A stretch of DNA of 64,000 nt from JAAYYM01 sp035271065. Lineage in GTDB: Bacteria; Bacillota; Clostridia; Lachnospirales; Lachnospiraceae. The notes beneath the pieces are model-generated. The model did no database searches. It worked only from the letters and a program-made list of their open reading frames with translations, and was not told the origin of the DNA. Within the stretch, counting starts at the first letter, position 1. Every line of letters begins with the position of its first letter. The stretch covers positions 4,242 through 68,241 of the forward strand of contig DATESB010000121.1 in the NCBI GenBank assembly GCA_035271065.1, given 5' to 3'. Of this stretch, positions 25,104 to 32,879 are shown in pieces. The translations under genes and the position numbers were made by a program.

Positions 25104-25817
25104 ATGGAGATGTTATCTTTGGAACAGGAACTGAAATCAAATGCTTATCCGGGACGAGGGATTGTGATTGGAAAGTCTGCGGATGGGAAGAAGGCTGTGA
25201 CTGCTTATTTTATCATGGGCAGAAGTTCTAACAGTAGGAATCGTGTCTTTTCGGAAGAAGGACAGGGAATCAGGACGGAAGCATTCGATGAATCAAAGTT
25301 GGAAGATCCGAGTCTGATTATCTATGCACCGGTTAAAGTGCTTGGCAATAAAACAATTGTAACAAACGGCGATCAGACCAACACAATTTATGACGGACTA
25401 AAATATAAATTGACCTTTGAACAATCTTTAAGATGTAGAGAATTTGAACCGGATGCGCCGAATTATACACCGAGAATTTCAGGGATTATGAATGTGGATG
25501 CCGGTAAATATGATTATGCAATGTCTATCCTAAAGAGCAACAACGGTAATCCTGATGCTTGTAACAGATATACATTTGCTTATGAGAATCCGGTTGCCGG
25601 AGAAGGACATTTTATACATACCTATATGCAGGACGGCAATCCGCTTCCGAGTTTTGAAGGAGAACCAAAGCTTGTGAAGGTAGAGGGCGATATTGATGCG
25701 TTTACCAATACAATTTGGGAAAGTCTGAATGCTGAGAATAAAGTATCACTTTTTGTCAGATATATTGATATTGAAACCGGAACATATGAAACCAGAATCA
25801 TCAATAAGAATCAATAG
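25104..25817 (+). CDS. IMP cyclohydrolase, PurO-like
   Basis: Predicted to close FAICAR to IMP, the last step of purine synthesis. The 237-aa protein matches the IMP_cyclohyd (PurO-type) family: YPGRGIVIGKSADGKKAVTAYFIMGRSSNSRNRVF at the N-terminus (continuous here in two segments of the motif), APVKVLGNKTIVTNGDQTN in the middle, and YTPRISGIMN with FAYENPVAGEGHFIHTY later. It is unrelated to the PurH N-terminal domain. GGAGG at 25094-25098 selects the ATG at 25104; another ATG lies at 25110. Directly downstream of the ZTP riboswitch and 15 bases before a separate AICAR transformylase, so the two halves of PurH are supplied by two proteins. Confidence 0.85.
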   Translation: MEMLSLEQELKSNAYPGRGIVIGKSADGKKAVTAYFIMGRSSNSRNRVFSEEGQGIRTEAFDESKLEDPSLIIYAPVKVLGNKTIVTNGDQTNTIYDGLKYKLTFEQSLRCREFEPDAPNYTPRISGIMNVDAGKYDYAMSILKSNNGNPDACNRYTFAYENPVAGEGHFIHTYMQDGNPLPSFEGEPKLVKVEGDIDAFTNTIWESLNAENKVSLFVRYIDIETGTYETRIINKNQ

Positions 25818-25832
25818 GCGGAGGAACGTAAA

Positions 25833-27011
25833 ATGAATGAATTGCAGTTAAAATACGGATGTAACCCAAATCAGAAACCTTCCAGAATTTTTATGGAAGA
25901 CGGAAGTGAACTTCCTGTTAAAATACTGAACGGAAAACCGGGATATATTAACTTTTTGGATGCTTTTAACGGCTGGCAGTTGGTAAAAGAATTAAAGGCA
26001 GCAACAGGTCTTCCTGCAGCAACTTCTTTTAAGCATGTTTCACCTGCCGGAGCAGCAGTGGGTATTCCGCTGACTGAGACACTTGCCAAAATCTACTGGG
26101 TGGATGACCTTGGTGAGTTGTCACCGCTTGCAAGTGCTTATGCGAGAGCAAGAGGCGTAGACAGAATGTCTTCATTTGGCGATTTTATTGCACTGTCAGA
26201 TGTATGTGATGTCGATACTGCAAGATTAATTAAGCGTGAGGTTTCAGACGGAATTATTGCACCGGGTTATGACGAAGAAGCACTTACCTTGTTGATGGAA
26301 AAGAAAAAGGGCAATTACAATATTATTCAGATTGATAAATCATACGTACCCGCCCCGATTGAAAGAAAGCAGGTATATGGCATTACTTTTGAGCAGGGAC
26401 GAAATGAATTGAATATCAATGAAGAATTACTGTCCAATATTGTGACAAAGAATCAAGAGATTCCTTCGGATGCATTAAACGATATGAAGATTGCTTTGAT
26501 TACGTTGAAATACACACAGTCAAACTCCGTATGCTACGTCAAAGGCGGACAGGCAATCGGTATCGGTGCGGGACAGCAGTCAAGAATTCATTGTACCAGA
26601 CTTGCCGGTCAAAAGGCAGATAATTGGTATCTGAGACAGGCGCCGCAGGTGCTTAATTTGCCTTTCTTAGATGAACTTGGCAGACCGGAGAGAGACAATG
26701 CAATTGACCTGTATATCGGAGATGAATACGAAGATGTGTTACGTGAAGGTGAATGGCAGCAAAGATTTAAAGTGAAACCGCCTGTGTTTACACGCGAAGA
26801 AAAAAGAGCATGGCTGGACGGCAATACAGATGTTACACTTGGCTCAGATGCATTTTTCCCATTTGCGGATAATATTGAGAGAGCCTATAAGAGTGGCGTA
26901 AAATATATAGCACAGCCCGGTGGCTCTGTAAGAGATCAGTTGGTCATTGATTGTTGCGATAAATACAACATCGCAATGGCATGTACCGGAATCAGATTGT
27001 TTCATCATTAG
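25833..27011 (+). CDS. AICAR transformylase (stand-alone, PurH C-terminal type)
   Basis: Predicted phosphoribosylaminoimidazolecarboxamide formyltransferase: ZMP plus 10-formyl-THF to FAICAR. The 392-aa protein opens LKYGCNPNQKP, then FLDAFNGWQLVKELK and AATSFKHVSPAGAAVG, where the Lys-His pair is the catalytic motif of the AICARFT domain; QSNSVCYVKGGQAIGIGAGQQSR and the final QPGGSVRDQLVI also match. There is no N-terminal cyclohydrolase domain. The preceding PurO-like gene supplies that step. It uses the ligand-related substrate of the riboswitch upstream, and fhs/folD at 35-38 kb supply its folate. A strong terminator follows. Confidence 0.92.
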   Translation: MNELQLKYGCNPNQKPSRIFMEDGSELPVKILNGKPGYINFLDAFNGWQLVKELKAATGLPAATSFKHVSPAGAAVGIPLTETLAKIYWVDDLGELSPLASAYARARGVDRMSSFGDFIALSDVCDVDTARLIKREVSDGIIAPGYDEEALTLLMEKKKGNYNIIQIDKSYVPAPIERKQVYGITFEQGRNELNINEELLSNIVTKNQEIPSDALNDMKIALITLKYTQSNSVCYVKGGQAIGIGAGQQSRIHCTRLAGQKADNWYLRQAPQVLNLPFLDELGRPERDNAIDLYIGDEYEDVLREGEWQQRFKVKPPVFTREEKRAWLDGNTDVTLGSDAFFPFADNIERAYKSGVKYIAQPGGSVRDQLVIDCCDKYNIAMACTGIRLFHH

Positions 27012-27018
27012 AATGAAA

Positions 27019-27048
27019 AAAGCAGGCAGATTAAGTTCTGCCTGCTTT
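27019..27048. terminator. Bidirectional terminator after AICAR transformylase
   Basis: AAAGCAGGCAGA (27019-27030) and TCTGCCTGCTTT (27037-27048) form a perfect 12-bp stem with a TTAAGT loop. It serves the purine operon and the convergent small gene. Confidence 0.88.
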
Positions 27049-27059
27049 ATAAATACCTG

Positions 27060-27329
27060 TTACAGATTCACATCTCCATACGGTGACGGATTACCGAATT
27101 CACTTCTGAATTTGCGGTCCTTTTCAACAGATACTTCACTTGCAAGATCCATATAACGAATAAATAAGTCCTCTACAGACATGCCTTTTTCTGTAGCGAT
27201 TTCTTCCATAATCGGTTTTAACTTTTCCAACTGAAAAGATACTCTGGTATTCTCAGGGTCTATATCTGCAAGTACTTCTTCGGCATATTGATTAATGCGA
27301 TCAATCATTTCTCTGTCTTCACTTGTCAT
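27060..27329 (-). CDS. Small hypothetical protein, unrecognised
   Basis: An 89-aa soluble, charged, mostly helical protein starting MTSEDREMIDRINQYAEEVL. I do not recognise a family. Near the C-terminus it has KGMSVEDLFIRYMDLA and ends in a Gly/Pro-rich GNPSPYGDVNL. The ATG at 27329 is chosen because GGAGG lies eight bases upstream on the minus strand; the frame is open further to 27380 but has no site there. A minus-strand extended -10 sits at 27371-27379. The gene is convergent with the purine operon and divergent from DUF1015. Real start, site, promoter and terminator together make it a convincing gene. Confidence 0.7.
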   Translation of the reverse strand: MTSEDREMIDRINQYAEEVLADIDPENTRVSFQLEKLKPIMEEIATEKGMSVEDLFIRYMDLASEVSVEKDRKFRSEFGNPSPYGDVNL

Positions 27330-27370
27330 AATGAAATCCTCCGTTCCAAAATAAGTATTATGCACATAAG

Positions 27371-27379
27371 AGTATAACA
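27371..27379 (-). promoter_or_regulatory. Putative extended -10 promoter of the 89-aa gene
   Basis: On the minus strand the sequence is TGT-TATACT (27379 to 27371), an extended -10. No good -35 is visible. The leader to 27329 would be about 35 bases. Confidence 0.4.
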
Positions 27380-27397
27380 TATAAATCTTAATTTGTG

Positions 27398-27426
27398 TTG
27401 TGCTGACGAGATATTTTTGCTAAAAT
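27398..27426 (+). promoter_or_regulatory. Promoter of the DUF1015 gene
   Basis: TTGTGC (27398-27403), 17 bases, TAAAAT (27421-27426) with TG at 27418-27419 as an extended -10. GAGGAG lies before the ATG at 27462. Confidence 0.55.
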
Positions 27427-27461
27427 GAAGAAATAGAATACAACAACGAGGAGACAGTCAC

Positions 27462-28697
27462 ATGGCACAGGTAAAACCATTTAAAAGTATCAGACCTAAG
27501 GCAGAGTTGGCGGATAGAATCGCAGCGCTGCCTTATGATGTGTATAACAGAGAAGAGGCAAAGGCTGAGGTTACAAGAGAGCCATTTTCATTTTTAAAGA
27601 TTGACAGAGCCGAAACACAGTTTCCGGATGATGTTGATACCTATGATGCAAGCGTGTATCAAAAAGCACATGAAATATTGATGCAAATGATTGAAAATGG
27701 GGAGCTTATTAAAGAGGAGTCTGATTGCTATTATATCTACGAACTGACCATGGACGGACGTTCGCAGACGGGTATTGTGGCATGTGCCTCAATTGATGAT
27801 TACCTGAATCAGGTGATTAAGAAGCATGAGAATACAAGAGCAGATAAAGAAGTAGACCGGATCAATCATGTGGATATCTGTAATGCGCAGACCGGACCGA
27901 TTTTTCTGGCATACAGAGCAAAGAAGGAAATCAATGACGTTGTTTCAAAGGTAAAGAAAGAGAAAAGCCTGTATGATTTTATTGCTCCGGACGGTATCCG
28001 TCATGCAGTGTGGTGTGTGAATCAAGCATTGGACATTGAGACAATTCAGAATGCTTTTTCAAGCATGAATCAAATATACATAGCAGATGGGCATCATAGA
28101 TGTGCCTCTGCGGTTAAGGTTGGACTTAAGAGAAGAGAAGCCAATCCAAATTATACAGGGAAAGAAGAGTTTAATTACTTCTTATCGGTACTGTTTCCGG
28201 ATGAGCAATTGATGATTATGGATTACAACCGTGTGGTGAAGGATTTGAACGAATATACCGAAGCCTCATTTTTAGAGACAATCAGCCCGATATTTGAGAT
28301 TAAATCAGAAAACGCAGCATACAAACCTACGAAAAAGGGCGAAATCGGTATGTTTTTGGGTAACAAGTGGTATTGTTTGACGATGCGTGAAGCATATCAG
28401 AATGATGATCCTGTAGAGGGACTTGATGTGTCTATCTTACAGAAACAGGTATTGGCACCAATTCTTAAGATTAATGACCCGAAGACAGACGAACGAATTG
28501 ACTTTGTAGGAGGTATTCGAGGACTTGCTGAATTAGAGCGTAGGGTAAATGATGATTGTGCGGTTGCTTTTGCAATGTATCCAACTTCGATAGGGGAACT
28601 CTTTTCAGTTGCGGATGCCGGTCTTTTGATGCCGCCAAAGTCAACTTGGTTTGAACCGAAATTGCGCAGTGGCTTGTTTATTCATGAATTGAACTAG
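27462..28697 (+). CDS. DUF1015 family protein with DGHHR motif
   Basis: A 411-aa soluble protein of the DUF1015 family: VKPFKSIRPKAELADRIAALPYDV at the N-terminus (family hallmark FKalRp..va..ia.PYDV), KHENTRADKEVDRINH, and IADGHHRCASAVKVG in the middle. The DGHHR motif resembles the phosphate-handling motif of ParB/sulfiredoxin-fold serine kinases (SerK, SbnI), and DUF1015 genes often neighbour serC and serA, as they do here 3-5 kb away. A serine- or phosphoserine-related role is inference only. It has its own promoter and a GAGGAG site, and ends 43 bases before glgB. Confidence 0.88.
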   Translation: MAQVKPFKSIRPKAELADRIAALPYDVYNREEAKAEVTREPFSFLKIDRAETQFPDDVDTYDASVYQKAHEILMQMIENGELIKEESDCYYIYELTMDGRSQTGIVACASIDDYLNQVIKKHENTRADKEVDRINHVDICNAQTGPIFLAYRAKKEINDVVSKVKKEKSLYDFIAPDGIRHAVWCVNQALDIETIQNAFSSMNQIYIADGHHRCASAVKVGLKRREANPNYTGKEEFNYFLSVLFPDEQLMIMDYNRVVKDLNEYTEASFLETISPIFEIKSENAAYKPTKKGEIGMFLGNKWYCLTMREAYQNDDPVEGLDVSILQKQVLAPILKINDPKTDERIDFVGGIRGLAELERRVNDDCAVAFAMYPTSIGELFSVADAGLLMPPKSTWFEPKLRSGLFIHELN

Positions 28698-28740
28698 CCG
28701 TTAAAGACTAAAAATATAGATGCTCCATGGAGGTTACAAA

Positions 28741-31068
28741 ATGAATGCTAAATTGTATAAACTGATGAATTGGGCAAGAATTGAAGCAATTGTATATTCA
28801 GAAGAGGATCATCCAAGTGAAATTCTTGGTGCACAGCCGGTGAGCGGAGGTACCTTAATTCAGACATTTCAGCCGTATGCGGAGTCTGTATCCGTGAAAC
28901 TGACAGACGGCAGGTGTATTCCGATGGAAGTAGCTGATGAAGAAGGTTTTTTTGCTGCTCTTATCAAAGAAAAAACCGGATTTTCATATTGTTATCAAAT
29001 GAAAACCAAAGACGGTGAATCACTGGAAGTGCCGGAAGTTTATAATTTTGCACCATGTATCACAGATAGGGATGCAGAGAAATTCAGCAGCGGCCTTCAT
29101 TATACTGTATACGAGGTGCTTGGGGCGCATCCGAAACAAATAGATGGTGCGAGTGGTGTTGCATTTGCCGTATGGGCGCCTAATGCTGTCAGAGTCAGCG
29201 TAGTTGGTGACTTTAACAATTGGGACGGACGCATTCATCAAATGAGACGCTTTAAAGATTCGGGGATTTTTGAACTTTTTATTCCGGATGTAAAAGCAGG
29301 AGATATCTATAAATATGAAATTAAAGTCAAGGGCGGTATGCTTGTCTTAAAATCTGATCCGTATGCATTTGGTGCGCAGTTACGTCCTGAAAGTGCGTCT
29401 GTGGTCAGAGATATCAACACTTATCAGTGGAATGATGAAAAGTGGCTTGGTGCCAGAAAGAATAAACAGACAGTGAATGGACCTGTGTCGGTATACGAAG
29501 TACATTTGGGTTCCTTTATGAGACCAAAAGACGGCAGAGAGTTCTATAATTATCGTGAGATTGCCCCACTTTTAACAGAATACGTCAAGGAAATGGGATA
29601 TACCCATGTAGAGTTGATGCCGATTATGGAGCATCCTTTTGATGCATCATGGGGATATCAGGTGATTGGTTACTATGCACCAACAAGCCGTTACGGAACA
29701 CCGGAAGATTTCATGTATTTTATGGACTATTTGCATCAACATGAAATTGGTGTCATTTTAGATTGGGTTCCGGCACATTTTCCAAGAGATACGTATGGGC
29801 TGTCGAATTTCGATGGTACCTGCTTATATGAACATCAAGATCCGCGCCAGGGCTTTCATCCGCAATGGGGTACCCTGATTTATAACTATGGCAGGCCACA
29901 GGTATGGAATTATTTGATAGCCAATGCACTGTTCTGGGCAAAGAAATATCACGCAGACGGTATTCGTATGGATGCGGTTGCTTCCATGCTGTATTTGGAT
30001 TACGGAAAAAGAGACGGCGAATGGATTGCCAATATCTACGGTGGCAATGAGAATTTGGAAGCAGTTGAAATGATCAAACATTTGAATTCCGTGATGAAGA
30101 AGGAAATGAGTGATGTACTGCTAATTGCGGAAGAATCAACTGCATGGCCTATGGTGACAGGGGATTTGAAAGATGGCGGTTTGGGCTTTGATTATAAGTG
30201 GAACATGGGCTGGATGAATGATTTTCTGGGTTATATGCATTATGATTCCTATTTCAGAACACATCACTATGGCGAATTAACATTCAGTATGATTTATGCA
30301 TACAGTGAGCGTTTCATGCTTGTATTTTCACATGACGAAGTGGTGCACGGCAAGGCTACCATGATTGGGAAGATGCCGGGTGAGAGAGCACAACAATTTG
30401 CTAATCTACGTGCTGCTTATGGATATTTGATGACACATCCCGGTAAGAAACTGATTTTTATGGGTCAGGATATTGCGGAATATGATGAGTGGAATGAAGA
30501 GCGAAGCGTAGAATGGGATTTGCTGCAATATGATGAGCATAAACAGATGCAGGAATATGTAAAGACGCTTCTTGCATTATACAAGACACATCCGGCACTG
30601 TATCAGGAAGACCATAAAACGGAAGGCTTTGAATGGATTAATAATATTTCGGCAAATGAGAATGTGGTTGTATATTTGAGAAAGAGCAGTCAAGACGAGG
30701 AAGTATTGCTTGTTGTCTGCAATTTCGGTAATATGGAACATGACAATTATAAAATCGGTGTTCCGGGTAACGGTAAGTATAAAGAAATCTTTAATTCGGA
30801 TGCAATCTGTTTCGGAGGAACCGGATTTGTCAATCCACGCTTAAAGCAGGCAAAGAAGGATGAGTGTGATGACCGTGACTATTCTGTTAAAATCAAACTT
30901 GCTCCGCTTTCTGTATGCGTATTCCGTTACACCCGTGAGAATGAAGCACTAAAGGACAATCAAAGTGCGTTAGAGAAAACAACAAAACCACAGGGTAAAA
31001 AGAGCAAAAAGAGTGGCTTAAAAAAGGAACTCCAAAAGAAGTATGAAAAGGAAGAAAGAGGCGTGTAA
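28741..31068 (+). CDS. glgB: 1,4-alpha-glucan branching enzyme
   Basis: Makes alpha-1,6 branches in glycogen. The 775-aa protein has N-terminal CBM48-type modules (VWAPNAVRVSVVGDFNNWDGR around 150), a GH13 barrel and a C-terminal beta domain. The catalytic regions are intact: LDWVPAHF (region I), DGIRMDAV with the nucleophile D411, AEEST with acid/base E464, and FSHDEVVHGK (region IV). This contrasts with the degenerate GH13 at 4192. The ATG at 28741 is chosen because GGAGG lies seven bases upstream. The C-terminal 40 residues are a Lys-rich tail not usual for GlgB. mscS starts three bases after the stop. Confidence 0.96.
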   Translation: MNAKLYKLMNWARIEAIVYSEEDHPSEILGAQPVSGGTLIQTFQPYAESVSVKLTDGRCIPMEVADEEGFFAALIKEKTGFSYCYQMKTKDGESLEVPEVYNFAPCITDRDAEKFSSGLHYTVYEVLGAHPKQIDGASGVAFAVWAPNAVRVSVVGDFNNWDGRIHQMRRFKDSGIFELFIPDVKAGDIYKYEIKVKGGMLVLKSDPYAFGAQLRPESASVVRDINTYQWNDEKWLGARKNKQTVNGPVSVYEVHLGSFMRPKDGREFYNYREIAPLLTEYVKEMGYTHVELMPIMEHPFDASWGYQVIGYYAPTSRYGTPEDFMYFMDYLHQHEIGVILDWVPAHFPRDTYGLSNFDGTCLYEHQDPRQGFHPQWGTLIYNYGRPQVWNYLIANALFWAKKYHADGIRMDAVASMLYLDYGKRDGEWIANIYGGNENLEAVEMIKHLNSVMKKEMSDVLLIAEESTAWPMVTGDLKDGGLGFDYKWNMGWMNDFLGYMHYDSYFRTHHYGELTFSMIYAYSERFMLVFSHDEVVHGKATMIGKMPGERAQQFANLRAAYGYLMTHPGKKLIFMGQDIAEYDEWNEERSVEWDLLQYDEHKQMQEYVKTLLALYKTHPALYQEDHKTEGFEWINNISANENVVVYLRKSSQDEEVLLVVCNFGNMEHDNYKIGVPGNGKYKEIFNSDAICFGGTGFVNPRLKQAKKDECDDRDYSVKIKLAPLSVCVFRYTRENEALKDNQSALEKTTKPQGKKSKKSGLKKELQKKYEKEERGV

Positions 31069-31071
31069 TCA

Positions 31072-31929
31072 ATGGAGCAGACAGAGAATATCAATATCGG
31101 TGTAATTGAAGCCTTTTTACAGTCCCTTCCCGAAAAACTGTTGAATCTCGGTATCAGAACAGTTCTTGCCATATTACTCTTTCTAATCGGGGTACAGTTA
31201 ATCCGATTGATTCGAAAGATTATCAAGAAGTCACTGAAGAAGGCGGCTGTTGAAATCGGAAGTATCCAGTTTTTAGATTCCTGTATCAAGACGGTACTCT
31301 ATATTGTGCTGATTTTGATGATTGGTGCATGGTTTGGGATTGATGCTGCTTCAGTTGTAGCGGTACTTGGTTCACTTGGACTTACGATTGGTCTTGCAAT
31401 GCAGGGGAGTCTTGCTAATTTTGCGGGTGGTGTACTTTTGCTGACGACAAAACCATTCAAAGTCGGCGACTATATCTTAGAAGATACCAATAAGAATGAA
31501 GGCTTTGTGACAAGCATTGAATTGTTCTATACACGATTACGTACAGTGGACAACAAAATTATTATTATTCCGAACGGAACACTAGCCAACAGTTCTTTGA
31601 CGAATTTAACCTTTATGGAAGAGCGTATGCTGGATTTGAGAATCGGTATTTCATATCAAGCTGACATTGCAAAAGCAAAGCAATTAATCAAAGATATTCT
31701 GATGAATGAAGATGCCATTCATAAGGATAAAGAGACACAGATATTTGTTGCGGATTTTTTGGACAGTGCTGTGCAAATTGGTTTCAGAGGATTTGTGGCA
31801 ACAAAAGATTATTGGACAACACGCTGGGATGTGCTTGAGAAAGTAAAAGAGAGTTTTGATCAGAATGGAATAGAAATTCCTTATCAGCAGGTAGATATTC
31901 ATGTGATAGACAATTTGACGCAGAAATGA
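31072..31929 (+). CDS. mscS: Small-conductance mechanosensitive channel, MscS type
   Basis: Membrane channel that releases solutes under hypo-osmotic shock. The 285-aa protein has three predicted spans; the pore helix TM3 region reads VLGSLGLTIGLAMQGSLANFAGG, shown here in its two conserved halves, followed by the beta-domain motif KPFKVGDYI and PNGTLANSSLTNLT. Length and layout equal E. coli MscS. It is three bases after glgB, so it is transcribed with it; the metabolic link is not obvious. Confidence 0.93.
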   Translation: MEQTENINIGVIEAFLQSLPEKLLNLGIRTVLAILLFLIGVQLIRLIRKIIKKSLKKAAVEIGSIQFLDSCIKTVLYIVLILMIGAWFGIDAASVVAVLGSLGLTIGLAMQGSLANFAGGVLLLTTKPFKVGDYILEDTNKNEGFVTSIELFYTRLRTVDNKIIIIPNGTLANSSLTNLTFMEERMLDLRIGISYQADIAKAKQLIKDILMNEDAIHKDKETQIFVADFLDSAVQIGFRGFVATKDYWTTRWDVLEKVKESFDQNGIEIPYQQVDIHVIDNLTQK

Positions 31930-31935
31930 TATAAT
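31907..31935 (+). promoter_or_regulatory. Promoter of uppP inside the end of mscS
   Basis: TAGACA (31907-31912), 17 bases, TATAAT (31930-31935) with an extended -10 TG at 31927-31928. It lies over the mscS stop codon and leaves about 30 bases of leader before uppP. Confidence 0.55.
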
Positions 31936-31970
31936 GTTTTTTGGTGTAATGATATATTGGGAGGCTTACG

Positions 31971-32846
31971 ATGTCGTTTTTTCAAGCAATTTTACTCGGA
32001 ATTCTACAAGGGTTAACAGAATTTTTGCCGGTCAGCAGTTCCGGGCATCTGGTGATATTCAAAAACCTGTTACATATTCAGTTGGATACAGGGATGCTGT
32101 ATGATGTTTTATTACATGTAGCAACCTTGATAGCAATTTGTGCGGTTTTTTTCAAAGATGTTGTAAAATTGATTGTTGAATTTATCTTGATAGTAATTGA
32201 TGTCTTTAAGAATATTGGTATTATGTTCAGCAAACTTGCCGGACGGGATGTAGAGTATATTCATTTGACTCACAATTCCTATCGTAAGTTTGTGGTATTG
32301 ATTATTGTATCAACCATTCCAACCGGAATTATCGGTTATTTGATGCAGGATGTAGTTGAGACAGCAGGGATTGCTTTGCTGGTACCGGGCGTATGTTTGA
32401 TGATTACAGGTGGTATTCTCTTAGTTGCCGATGCAACAAAGACAGGACGTAAGAAGCCCAAAGATGCTACATATTTTGATGCATTTACAATCGGTATGGC
32501 ACAGAGTGTTGCAACACTTCCCGGATTATCACGTTCAGGAACAACAATTACAGCGTGTCTTTTATGTGGATTTGACCGTAGATTTGCAGTTAAGTATTCA
32601 TTTATTATGTCGATACCGGCCATTCTGGGTGCAATGATATTGCAACTGGGTGATGTGGCGAATGTATCATTAAGCGCAGGTGAAATTGCAGGCTATATTG
32701 TGGGAATGATTGTAGCTGCAGTAGTTGGTTTTATATGTATCAAAATTATGATGGCAATTGTACAAAGCAAAAAATTTAAGGGGTTTGCTTTTTATTGCTT
32801 GGCCATAGGAGCCATATCTGTAATTGGTTATCTGGTCATGTTATAA
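31971..32846 (+). CDS. uppP: Undecaprenyl-diphosphatase
   Basis: Recycles the lipid carrier of cell-wall synthesis; mutants are bacitracin sensitive in other bacteria. The 291-aa integral membrane protein shows both BacA/UppP signatures: ILQGLTEFLPVSSSGHLVIF near the N-terminus (Glu-rich motif 1) and LPGLSRSGTTITACLLCG (motif 2, catalytic Ser/Arg). GGGAGG precedes the ATG. It has its own promoter and is followed by ftsK. Confidence 0.97.
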   Translation: MSFFQAILLGILQGLTEFLPVSSSGHLVIFKNLLHIQLDTGMLYDVLLHVATLIAICAVFFKDVVKLIVEFILIVIDVFKNIGIMFSKLAGRDVEYIHLTHNSYRKFVVLIIVSTIPTGIIGYLMQDVVETAGIALLVPGVCLMITGGILLVADATKTGRKKPKDATYFDAFTIGMAQSVATLPGLSRSGTTITACLLCGFDRRFAVKYSFIMSIPAILGAMILQLGDVANVSLSAGEIAGYIVGMIVAAVVGFICIKIMMAIVQSKKFKGFAFYCLAIGAISVIGYLVML

Positions 32847-32879
32847 TTTTAAGTGCTGAAAATCGGGGAGGATTTGTGA

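Noticed and set aside
25034..25231. Open frame beginning in the riboswitch terminator
   Set aside because: It overlaps the terminator and the out-of-frame start of the IMP cyclohydrolase gene, which has the real GGAGG site.
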